Origin: an uncultured Synergistales bacterium
Lineage (GTDB): Bacteria > Synergistota > Synergistia > Synergistales > Aminobacteriaceae
Assembly (NCBI GenBank): GCA_937957815.1
Contig: CALFXN010000143.1
Location: forward strand, 1-5,952
Direction: 5' to 3'
Length of the DNA stretch: 5,952 bases
Positions 1 through 5,952 of this stretch are shown piece after piece. The notes below the pieces were generated by a model. It was given only the letters and a program-made list of their open reading frames with translations. It had not been told where the DNA came from and did no database searches. The translations under genes were made by a program, and so were the position numbers. Each line of letters begins with the position of its first letter. The first letter of the stretch is position 1.

Positions 1-1725
1 AACACCCTCCAGACGGGATTCGAGAACGCCGACGATCACGCCTTTCTCGCGTCGGCAGCCGCGAAGTACGGTGTCCGTCTCTCGCGAGCCGGGAACGGAA
101 TCTGCCACTTCGTCCACCTCGAACGTTTCGCCGTTCCCGGCAGGACGCTCCTCGGCTCCGACAGCCACACGCCGACGTGCGGCGGACTCGGAATGCTCGC
201 GATCGGGGCCGGCGGACTCGACGTCGCGATGGCCATGGGCGGATACCCGTTCGTCGTCCGGATGCCGCGGATCGTCCGCGTTCTCCTGACGGGATCGCTG
301 CCACCGTGGTGCTCCGCGAAGGACATCGTCCTCGAACTCCTGCACCGTCTCTCGACGAGCGGCGGCGTCGGAAAGATCTTCGAGTACGCGGGGACCGGCA
401 TCGCCACGCTCTCGGTCTACGAACGCGGCACCATCACGAACATGGGTGCGGAGCTCGGCGCGACATCGTCGGTCTTCCCGAGCGACGAGCGGACCCGCGA
501 ATTCCTGAAGATACACGACAGGGAACGGGACTACGCGCCGCTCGAAGCGGACCCGGACGCGACCTACGACGACACCGTCGAACTGGATCTTTCGAAGCTC
601 GAACCGCTCGTCGCGCTGCCCCACAGCCCCGACGCGGTCGTCCCGGTCCGGGAGGTCGCGGGGACGCCGCTCGACCAGGTCTTCATCGGCAGCTGCACGA
701 ACGGATCGTACCTCGACATGGCGCGCGTCGCCGCGATCCTCAGGGGGAAGGTCGTCCCGCCGAACATCTCGCTCTGCATCGCCCCGGGGTCGCGCTCGAC
801 GGTCGTTCAGCTCTCGCGCGGCGGCGAACTCGCCGATCTCGCCGAGTCGGGCGCGCGGATACTCGAGAGCGCGTGCGGCCCGTGCGTCGGCATCGGACAG
901 GCCCCGCGCTCCGGGGGCGCGAGCCTCCGGACGTCGAACCGCAACTTCGAGGGACGCACCGGGACGAAGGACGCGCGCGTCTACCTCGCGAGCGCCGAAA
1001 CCGCCGCCGCGTCCGCCCTCCGGGGGTGTATCGTCGACCCCAGGACACTCGGCGAATTTCCATCGCTGACGTGGCCCGAATCGCTCCCGTCAGACGACCG
1101 GATGATCGTCATGCCGCCCGAGGACGGAAGCCGCGTCGACATCGTCCGGGGACCGAACATCGCGCCGCTGCCGGTCTTTCCGCCGCTCTGGGACGATCTC
1201 GACGCCGAGATCCTTCTCGTCCTCGGCGACGACGTCACGACCGACCACATCATGCCCGCCGGCGCGAAAATCCTGCCGCTCCGGTCGAATATTCCCGAGA
1301 TCTCGAAGCACTGCTTCGAACTCGTCGATCCGACGTTCCCCGCCCGGGCGCGCGAATCGGGAGCCGGAGCGATCGTCGCGGGCGACAACTACGGTCAGGG
1401 ATCGAGCCGCGAACACGCGGCGCTCGCCCCGCGATACCTCGGCGTCCGCGCCGTCGTCGCGAAATCGTTCGCCAGGATCCACCGGCAGAATCTCGTCAAT
1501 TTCGGCATCCTGCCCCTCCAGTTCGATGACCCCGCGGCCTACGCGCTCTTCCCGCCGGGGATGGGCGGACGCATCCGTCTCCGCGGAATGCGCCGGGCGC
1601 TCGAACTCGGCCGTTTCGAGGCGGAGTCCGACGCAGGGACTGTTCGCCTCGTCTGCCCGCTCTCGGAACGCGAGCGGGGCATCCTCCTCGCGGGCGGCCT
1701 CCTGAATCTCGCCGCGAAGCGCTGA
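1..1725 (+). CDS. Aconitate hydratase, Aquifex-type single-chain form (5' partial)
   Basis: The product is an aconitase, an Fe-S enzyme interconverting citrate and isocitrate through cis-aconitate in the cytoplasm. The frame is open from base 1, so the gene starts upstream; 574 codons are present. From memory of the family's length (about 640-650 residues), some 65-75 N-terminal residues are missing. Visible motifs, numbered in the fragment: GSDSHTPTCGG (about 53-63, with the Asp-Ser-His active-site triplet), GSCTNGS with Cys232, and ACGPCVGIG with Cys292 and Cys295; these three cysteines should hold the 4Fe-4S cluster. A C-terminal swivel domain follows, with GDNYGQGSSREHAAL (from 461, including Ser468-Ser469-Arg470) and KSFARIH. 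The C-terminus is complete (TGA 1723-1725). Isopropylmalate or homoaconitate hydratase is the alternative, but those usually have separate large and small subunits, whereas here both domains share one chain. It lies 31 bp upstream of citC, probably in the same operon. An internal ATG at 193 is not the start, because conserved sequence precedes it. Confidence 0.93.
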   Translation, partial: NTLQTGFENADDHAFLASAAAKYGVRLSRAGNGICHFVHLERFAVPGRTLLGSDSHTPTCGGLGMLAIGAGGLDVAMAMGGYPFVVRMPRIVRVLLTGSLPPWCSAKDIVLELLHRLSTSGGVGKIFEYAGTGIATLSVYERGTITNMGAELGATSSVFPSDERTREFLKIHDRERDYAPLEADPDATYDDTVELDLSKLEPLVALPHSPDAVVPVREVAGTPLDQVFIGSCTNGSYLDMARVAAILRGKVVPPNISLCIAPGSRSTVVQLSRGGELADLAESGARILESACGPCVGIGQAPRSGGASLRTSNRNFEGRTGTKDARVYLASAETAAASALRGCIVDPRTLGEFPSLTWPESLPSDDRMIVMPPEDGSRVDIVRGPNIAPLPVFPPLWDDLDAEILLVLGDDVTTDHIMPAGAKILPLRSNIPEISKHCFELVDPTFPARARESGAGAIVAGDNYGQGSSREHAALAPRYLGVRAVVAKSFARIHRQNLVNFGILPLQFDDPAAYALFPPGMGGRIRLRGMRRALELGRFEAESDAGTVRLVCPLSERERGILLAGGLLNLAAKR

Positions 1726-1741
1726 GCCGGCGGCGGATACC

Positions 1742-1747
1742 GGAGAG
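1742..1747 (+). promoter_or_regulatory. Ribosome binding site of citC
   Basis: GGAGAG lies nine bases before the ATG at 1757, in the 31-bp gap after the aconitase stop. It supports that ATG as the start. No separate promoter is evident in so short a gap, which favours co-transcription with the aconitase gene. Confidence 0.65.
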
Positions 1748-1756
1748 TCATTCGCC

Positions 1757-2833
1757 ATGTATTCGGAACGGTGGATCGGCGACGCGGAACGAGAGGGAGC
1801 GGAACGCCGGAAGCTGCTTGAATCGCTCGCTCTCTCGGTTCCCACAACGGATCCCGGGGACCGGATCCTCGGGATCTACGACGAATCGGACCGGCTCGTC
1901 GGAACGGGGACCCTGGTCGGCGCGACGCTCCAGTGCTTCGGCACACTGCCGGAATGCCGCGACGAAGGCATCGCCGCGCGGATCGTCTCCGCGCTTGTGA
2001 AGGAAGCGATCCGGCAGGGTCGGACGGAGCTCTCCGTGTTCACGAAACCCGAAACGGCACCGGTTTTCGGGGCGCTCTCGTTCGACCTCGTGGCGCAGAC
2101 CGACGAGGTTGCGCTGCTGGAGTGGTCCGTCGCCGGAAGGGAGCGCGGAGGGCTCGCGTCGTATCTGTCGTTCCTGTCCGCCGTCGCGGAGGGCGGCCCC
2201 GACGGAGCCGGATCGGTCGTCGTCAACGCGAATCCCTTCACGCTCGGTCACAGGTATCTCCTCGAGACGGCGGCAGCCCGCTCGCCGCGTCTGTATGTCA
2301 TCGTCGTCGAGGAAGATCGCTCGGCCTTCCCGTTCGATCTGCGGTTCGAGCTCGTCCGCGCGGGAACGTCCGACCTCGCGAACGTGTCCGTCCTTCGCGG
2401 CGGAGCGTACGTCATCTCGTCGCGGACCTTCCCGTCGTACTTCACGCGCGACGATGCCGTCGCGCGCGTCCATGCAAAACTCGACGCGACGATTTTCGCC
2501 GGGCGCATCGCCCCCGCGCTCCGCGTCTCGGAGCGCTTCGTCGGAACAGAACCCTTCTGCCCGGTCACGAGGACGTACAACGAGACGCTGAAGCGCGTGC
2601 TGCCGCCCGCAGGGATCCGCGTGACGGAGATCCCCAGGGTCGAACACGACGGCGAGGCCATATCGGCATCGCGCGTCCGTGAGCTCATCCGCGAGGGGCG
2701 GCTCGCGGAAGCGCGGCTTCTTCTCCCCGCGACGACCTACGACGCACTCGCAGCGATAGAGAGCGGCCGCGACGACGACCGTCGGTCCGCCGCTCTCTGG
2801 AGCCGCATCACACGCGCGGGGCTCAGGCATTGA
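1757..2833 (+). CDS. citC: [Citrate (pro-3S)-lyase] ligase
   Basis: This enzyme activates citrate lyase by acetylating the thiol of the prosthetic group on the acyl carrier subunit CitD, using acetate and ATP, in the cytoplasm. The 358-residue product is close to the family's usual length. The N-terminal part (about 1-125) resembles a GNAT acetyltransferase-like domain, with an acetyl-CoA-loop-like stretch CRDEGIAARIV (67-77). The C-terminal part (about 150-330) is a nucleotidyltransferase domain: NANPFTLGHRYL (157-168) carries the TxGH nucleotide-binding motif ending at His165, and ISASRVR (302-308) is the matching ISxSxxR motif. VGTEPFCPVTRTYN (262-275) is also typical of CitC. The ATG has a good ribosome binding site. 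citD follows after 44 bp, as in known citrate lyase operons, although citE and citF do not follow. No damage is visible. Confidence 0.95.
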   Translation: MYSERWIGDAEREGAERRKLLESLALSVPTTDPGDRILGIYDESDRLVGTGTLVGATLQCFGTLPECRDEGIAARIVSALVKEAIRQGRTELSVFTKPETAPVFGALSFDLVAQTDEVALLEWSVAGRERGGLASYLSFLSAVAEGGPDGAGSVVVNANPFTLGHRYLLETAAARSPRLYVIVVEEDRSAFPFDLRFELVRAGTSDLANVSVLRGGAYVISSRTFPSYFTRDDAVARVHAKLDATIFAGRIAPALRVSERFVGTEPFCPVTRTYNETLKRVLPPAGIRVTEIPRVEHDGEAISASRVRELIREGRLAEARLLLPATTYDALAAIESGRDDDRRSAALWSRITRAGLRH

Positions 2834-2862
2834 CGCGCCCCGCGGACGACGAACACGGAAAA

Positions 2863-2867
2863 AGGAG
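2863..2867 (+). promoter_or_regulatory. Ribosome binding site that decides the citD start
   Basis: AGGAG lies ten bases before GTG 2878. It favours that GTG over an in-frame TTG at 2830 that overlaps the citC stop codon. The TTG start would place this site inside the coding sequence and add 16 residues not expected in the family. The nearby ATG at 2873 reads ATG ACG TGA and stops at once. Confidence 0.75.
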
Positions 2868-2877
2868 TGGGTATGAC

Positions 2878-3150
2878 GTGAAGATCGAAAAAACCGCCAA
2901 TGCGGGGTCGCTCGAATCGAGCGACGCGATGGTGACGGTCGGACCGCACCCGGGCGGGATCGAGATCGCCGTCACGAGTCCGGTCGATCGCCAGTTCGGC
3001 GACCGGATGCGCCGGACCGCGCGCGACATCCTGGCCGGAAAAGGCATCATGGAGGGCCTCATCAGGATCGACGACAGGGGCGCGCTCGACTGCACGCTCC
3101 GCGCGCGCCTCGAGACCGCCATAGAGCGGGGGACGACGCCCCGCGGATGA
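2878..3150 (+). CDS. citD: Citrate lyase acyl carrier protein (gamma subunit)
   Basis: CitD is the small subunit of citrate lyase that carries the 2'-(5''-phosphoribosyl)-3'-dephospho-CoA group and shuttles acetyl and citryl thioesters between CitF and CitE. The 90-residue product fits the family length. It starts MKIEKTANAGSLESSD, matching the CitD N-terminus; Ser14 is the expected prosthetic-group attachment residue. The motif GALDCTLRARLETA near the C-terminus (about 67-80) matches the conserved DxGALxCxLRAR region. The GTG start is chosen from the AGGAG site and from agreement with family N-termini. It follows citC by 44 bp and is almost certainly co-transcribed with it. It is the last gene of the plus-strand operon, where citE and citF would normally follow. 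Confidence 0.94.
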   Translation: MKIEKTANAGSLESSDAMVTVGPHPGGIEIAVTSPVDRQFGDRMRRTARDILAGKGIMEGLIRIDDRGALDCTLRARLETAIERGTTPRG

Positions 3151-3184
3151 TGGCGCCTCCGTCGGAATCACGCACTTCGATCGT
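3151..3184. other. Short convergent intergenic region, no clear terminator
   Basis: These 34 bases separate the stop codons of citD and the MEMO-like gene. They contain only short palindromes (GGCGCC, CGATCG), with no stem-loop followed by a T-run on either strand. A perfect 10-bp palindrome, CTTCGCGAAG, lies just inside the MEMO 3' end at 3188-3197 but has no loop or T-run. Termination may be Rho-dependent, or transcripts may overlap. Confidence 0.5.
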
Positions 3185-4075
3185 TCACTTCGCGAAGAGC
3201 ATCGTCGCGTAGCTCGTGCAGGGTTCGTCCAGCCTGTTCAGGATGGCGCCCGAGTCCGTGTGGTCGAGGACGACGCTCGCTGCGCTCGGCGAGCGTAACG
3301 GGCGAAGCTGGTCCCCGAGTTCGCGAACGAGCGCGAGGAAGAGCGCCGCGCCGCGGGGACTGTCGACGTCGAGTCCTTTCAGGGAGGAAACGTCTCCGCG
3401 CAGAAGCGTCGGAAGCGTCCGCTCGTCCTCGAGCGCCGCACGCTCCGGCGTCTTGCCGTGCGAGAGATCCATGCTCAGGATCACGAGCCCCCCGTCGCGG
3501 AGGAAGGGCAGAAGAACCTTCCGGAGCGCGAGCAGCTGAAGGTCCGACGCCGACGACCGGATGGCGAGCGGAATTACGACCGTTTCCGGAAACGTCGCCC
3601 GGATGAGTGGGAGGTGTGTCGTCACGCCGTGTTCGCGGACGAAGATGCGGTCGTCGCGCGTCGCCGCGCCCGAACGGACGACCGCGCCGACCATGCCCTC
3701 GTCCGCCGGGAGCTTCCCGGCCCGGGTCTCCCAGTCCGCGCCGCAGACCGTGACGGCGCTCCGACCCGCCCGGTAGTGGTCCGGAGCGATGAGAACGACG
3801 CGCTTCGGTGAGAGCCCCGAGGCCTTCAGCGTCGCGTAGAAGCGCAGGATCATCGCCCCGGCGACGTCGTGGTGCGGGGCGATGCCGCCGACGATCCGGC
3901 CTGCGACCGCAAGCTCATCGAATGAAGCCCGACCGGAGGCCGCGAGCCGGATTCCGGCGGGCGGCGGCGGACACACGAGCGCGTGCGCGCCGCAAGGGAA
4001 GACCAGCCCCCCGAGCAGCGCACACGCGACGACCGCTCGTACGAGCGCAGCGAGCGAAGCGAGCGGAACAGACAC
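3185..4075 (-). CDS. Exported MEMO-family protein (AmmeMemoRadiSam protein B-like)
   Basis: The 296-residue product belongs to the MEMO superfamily, related to extradiol dioxygenases and LigB; its biochemical function in bacteria is not settled. Family motifs in order are GGIAPHHDV (63-71, His68), APDHY (97-101, His100), REHGVTTHLPLI (147-158), and SMDLSHG (201-207, Asp203 and His206). The His and Asp residues match putative metal-site positions of the family. The usual later cysteine (CG-x-x-P-I type) appears replaced in DVDSPRGAAL (236-245). Residues 1-32 look like a Sec signal peptide, with hydrophobic core 14-26 and likely cleavage after AHA (30-32), so the protein is probably periplasmic or secreted. 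VFPC (25-28) is a poor lipobox. The start is GTG 4075, nine bases after the DUF3160 stop and in the same frame. The nearest SD-like GGAG (4091-4094) is 15 bases away, so translation may depend on coupling. No radical SAM or AMMECR1 partner is present in the window. Confidence 0.85.
   Translation of the reverse strand: MSVPLASLAALVRAVVACALLGGLVFPCGAHALVCPPPPAGIRLAASGRASFDELAVAGRIVGGIAPHHDVAGAMILRFYATLKASGLSPKRVVLIAPDHYRAGRSAVTVCGADWETRAGKLPADEGMVGAVVRSGAATRDDRIFVREHGVTTHLPLIRATFPETVVIPLAIRSSASDLQLLALRKVLLPFLRDGGLVILSMDLSHGKTPERAALEDERTLPTLLRGDVSSLKGLDVDSPRGAALFLALVRELGDQLRPLRSPSAASVVLDHTDSGAILNRLDEPCTSYATMLFAK
3273..3296. repeat. Palindromic GC-rich repeat, copy 1 (minus orientation)
   Basis: ACGCTCGC (3273-3280) and GCGAGCGT (3289-3296) form 8-bp inverted arms around an 8-base loop. 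Read on the minus strand, the unit is CGCTCG, then CC, then GAGCGCAGCGAGCG. The same arrangement recurs at 4034-4056 on the plus strand. It lies inside the MEMO coding sequence and encodes RSPSAAS (261-267). Confidence 0.6.
4034..4065. repeat. Palindromic GC-rich repeat, copy 2 (plus orientation)
   Basis: A perfect 14-bp palindrome, CGCTCGTACGAGCG (4034-4047), runs into AGCGAGCG-type tandem units up to about 4065. The core GAGCGCAGCGAGCG (4043-4056) is identical to copy 1 in opposite orientation, and both copies are preceded by CGCTCG. It falls in the 5' end of the MEMO gene, where it encodes the start of the signal peptide (about residues 4-14). Confidence 0.6.
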
Positions 4076-4084
4076 AGCCGGCGC

Positions 4085-5904
4085 TCAGTTCTCCGGTTTT
4101 CTCGTCCAGGCCGGCCGCAGGGCGTCGAGCGCCTTCTGGTCCTTGCCGTAGGCCAGCTTCTTCCAGGCCGCGTCGTCCATTCGCCCGGAAGCGAGCGGCC
4201 GCGCGAACGAATAGAACGAGAAGACCGCCCCCCGCGTCACGCGCGGACCACCCCACGGATCGTCGACGAAGACGGTGATGTGTCGCGGCGTTCCGGTCGC
4301 GACATAAAGCGCGCGGCCCGCGAGGTAGTCGGACGCGACGTCGGCGACGAGCGCCATCCGGAGCCGGTCGCGGACGTCGTCGGGGACCGGCGGATAGAGC
4401 TGCTGCATGTCTTCGGGCAGCAGGAGTTCGCGCGACAGCTCGCACGGGAACTCCCGGACGAAACGGTAGTCGTCGGCCGTGATCTCGCCTCCTGTCGTCT
4501 CCTTCCCGGCGATCGCGGCGAGCCGCTTCATGAGGTCGGCGAACGTCGCGAGCTTTCCGGAATACTCCTCATCCGTGATCCCCGCGTTCGAGAGGAACCC
4601 CTTCACGCCCGACGCGCAGGACGCGAGCGCGTCGAAGAGCTTCGGCTGCGGCTCGACGTACCCGCGAGGCTCCGGGAACAGAAAATCGGGCGCGTACCAG
4701 ACGTCTCCGCCGTCGCCCATCTCCGCGCCGGACTGCTCGCCGTAGAGGATCGTGTCGTGCTTCAGTTCCGCCCAGGCCGCCGAGGCCGTGACGAGCTTCC
4801 GGTACTCCCAGTTCGGCGACTTCGCGAAGAACTGCCCGCTCCCCGTCGGCTCGAAGTATTCCGAGAAGATCCGCAGCAGCCGCGAGTAGACGTTCGCCGA
4901 GAGCGGATTCCGCTCAAAGGTCTTCCACGAATCCTGAAGCTTCTTCAGGTTCTCGCCATATTTCGCGAATCCCTCGAACGCTTTCGCTTCGAGCCGCGCA
5001 GCGGACGATCCGAGGGCCGCCATGACGTCGAGCGGATCGGGGAGGTTCCGCGGCTTCTCGTCGGTCCCAGTCCGGGGCGACGTCAGCATATTGAAGGCCA
5101 TCGCGTCGAACGTGAACCGCCGTCCGATGAACCGGAACCCGACCGCGTCGTCCGACCGCTCCTTCTGCGTCGCGCCGGTCCTCGGGGCCGGGACGCCGAT
5201 GATGAGCGGCGGGCGGCTCGCGTCGAGGAGCGCGCGGTTGAGGGCACGCATCCGTTCAACGTCTCCGGGGGCGTCCGGCGAGAAGAGCTTCTTCGCGACG
5301 GGACCGTAGTCGTACCACGAGTTGTCGTTCGACGCGCCGACGAGTTCCGTGAATGGATCGAAGAGCTTTTTCCACGCCGCGAGCGTCGCCGGGTCTTCGA
5401 GCAGCGTGCAGAGGACCGCGATCACGCCCGTGTTCCGGAGCGCCGCCGCTTCCTCCTGCGCCTTCAGACCGAACGTGACGCCTCCGAGAAAGCTCATCGA
5501 GCGGAAGTACCGCTCGAGTTCCGGCGAGAGCGTGTAGTGTCCGCGCGGACGGTAGAGCGTATAGTCCTCCTCCCGGCCCGAGAGCGTCGATCGCGTCTTC
5601 TCCCTCGCGGCGAGAATCCTGTCGACTTCGGCCTTCGCTCTCGCGGAGAGGCGCCCCTCGCCCGTCAGCAGCGCGGACGCCACATCGACGTAATCGGACA
5701 CCACATCCGCCGCCGCCTTCCCCTCGTCGCCCGCCGAGAGCGCCGGGGTCAGATCCGCGAGACCTTTCTTCATGAGCCCGAGCAGAGCCGCGAGCGAGGG
5801 CGCGAAGTGCCCCGCCTCGATCTTCTGGAGCATCCTGTCGAAAATCAGGTGGAACGCGTGGAGTCCGAGATCGGCCGTGATGAAGAGCGGCGTCACGTGG
5901 TCGC
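4085..5904 (-). CDS. DUF3160 family protein (5' partial)
   Basis: The product matches the DUF3160 family, of unknown function and usually exported. Numbering from the GTG at 5896 gives 603 residues. Recognisable stretches are TPLFITADLGLHAFHLIFD (2-20), YRPRGHYTLSPELERYF (115-131), FRFIGRRFTFDAMAFNML (254-271), LPDPLDVMAALGSSAA (285-300), AAWAELKHDTILYGEQS (373-389), VADVASDYLAG (517-527) and a C-terminal DDPWGGPRVTRGAVFSFYSF (545-564). The GTG is not the true start: genomic bases to 5904 continue in frame as Asp-His-Val before TPLF, and family members have further sequence, usually with a signal peptide, before this block. The rest is lost where adapter sequence begins. The 3' end is complete (TGA 4087-4085). 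The MEMO-like gene follows after only 9 bp in the same frame, so the two are very likely one transcription unit. No catalytic residues can be assigned. Confidence 0.85.
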
Positions 5905-5952
5905 AGATCGGAAGAGCGTCGTGTAGGGAAAGAGTGTAGATCTCGGTGGTCG
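5905..5952. other. Illumina adapter contamination at contig end
   Basis: The sequence from AGATCGGAAGAGCGTCGTGT (5905-5924) onward matches the reverse complement of the Illumina P5/TruSeq universal adapter, by recall, for all 48 bases to the window end. It breaks off ten bases short of the full 58-base oligonucleotide. It is A/T-richer than the surrounding DNA and is not biological. Reading frames that start or stop in it are artefacts. Confidence 0.98.

Noticed and set aside
177..1529. Plus-strand open frame of 450 codons overlapping the aconitase gene
   Set aside because: It is an Arg- and Pro-rich frame-shifted shadow of the aconitase coding sequence with no motif of its own.
1748..2830. 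Minus-strand open frame of 360 codons opposite citC
   Set aside because: It is of antisense composition (Arg, Asp and Glu rich) and covers the same bases as a clear citC gene. Long antisense frames are common in GC-rich DNA.
2830..3150. A longer citD starting at TTG 2830, overlapping the citC stop as TTGA
   Set aside because: The overlap looks like a coupling arrangement, but the extra 16 residues are not expected in CitD, and AGGAG sits correctly for GTG 2878, which gives the family N-terminus with Ser14 in place.
4085..4087. TGA between DUF3160 and MEMO as a selenocysteine or recoded codon
   Set aside because: All genes here end in TGA at sensible places, the DUF3160 C-terminus looks complete, and the next codons lead into a normal signal peptide. 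No convincing selenocysteine insertion hairpin was recognised.
4097..4103. TTTTCTC stretch near the DUF3160 3' end as a terminator
   Set aside because: It is inside the coding sequence, has no GC-rich hairpin next to it, and the downstream MEMO gene appears to be co-transcribed.
3983..5926. Long plus-strand open frame of 647 codons opposite the MEMO-like and DUF3160 genes
   Set aside because: It is rich in Arg, Glu and Val, shows no family motifs, lies antisense to two recognisable genes, and reaches its stop codon only inside the adapter sequence.

Overview
The window is a GC-rich, gene-dense bacterial fragment that looks like a complete short metagenomic or draft contig. Both outer genes run off its ends, and the last 48 bases (5905-5952) are not genomic: they match the Illumina P5/TruSeq universal adapter in read-through orientation. 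Real sequence therefore stops at about 5904. The gene set (Aquifex-type aconitase, citrate lyase accessory genes, exported MEMO-like and DUF3160 proteins) suggests an uncultured, probably anaerobic or fermentative bacterium. The phylum cannot be fixed from the sequence alone. All five genes end in TGA and share the same GC-rich codon usage, so nothing points to recent transfer.

Plus strand, 1-3150: a likely operon. It holds a 5'-truncated aconitase (1-1725), citrate lyase ligase citC (1757-2833) and the citrate lyase acyl carrier subunit citD (2878-3150), with gaps of 31 and 44 bp. CitD carries the prosthetic group of citrate lyase and CitC acetylates it. Aconitase interconverts citrate and isocitrate. 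The cluster therefore centres on citrate and isocitrate breakdown. The catalytic subunits CitE and CitF, which normally follow citD, are not downstream here. They must lie upstream of the window, elsewhere in the genome, or be absent.

Minus strand, 5904-3185: a convergent pair. A 5'-truncated DUF3160 protein (5904-4085) is followed after 9 bp, in the same reading frame, by a MEMO-family protein with a signal peptide (4075-3185). Both are probably extracytoplasmic and their functions are unknown. The two gene sets converge across 34 bp (3151-3184) with no obvious hairpin plus T-run terminator. There is no gene-free stretch longer than 300 bases, and I see no RNA gene, CRISPR array, insertion sequence or origin.

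Other points of note: a small palindromic repeat occurs in opposite orientations inside both ends of the MEMO gene, the MEMO protein appears to lack the usual family cysteine, and the apparent start of the DUF3160 gene is an artefact of the contig end.
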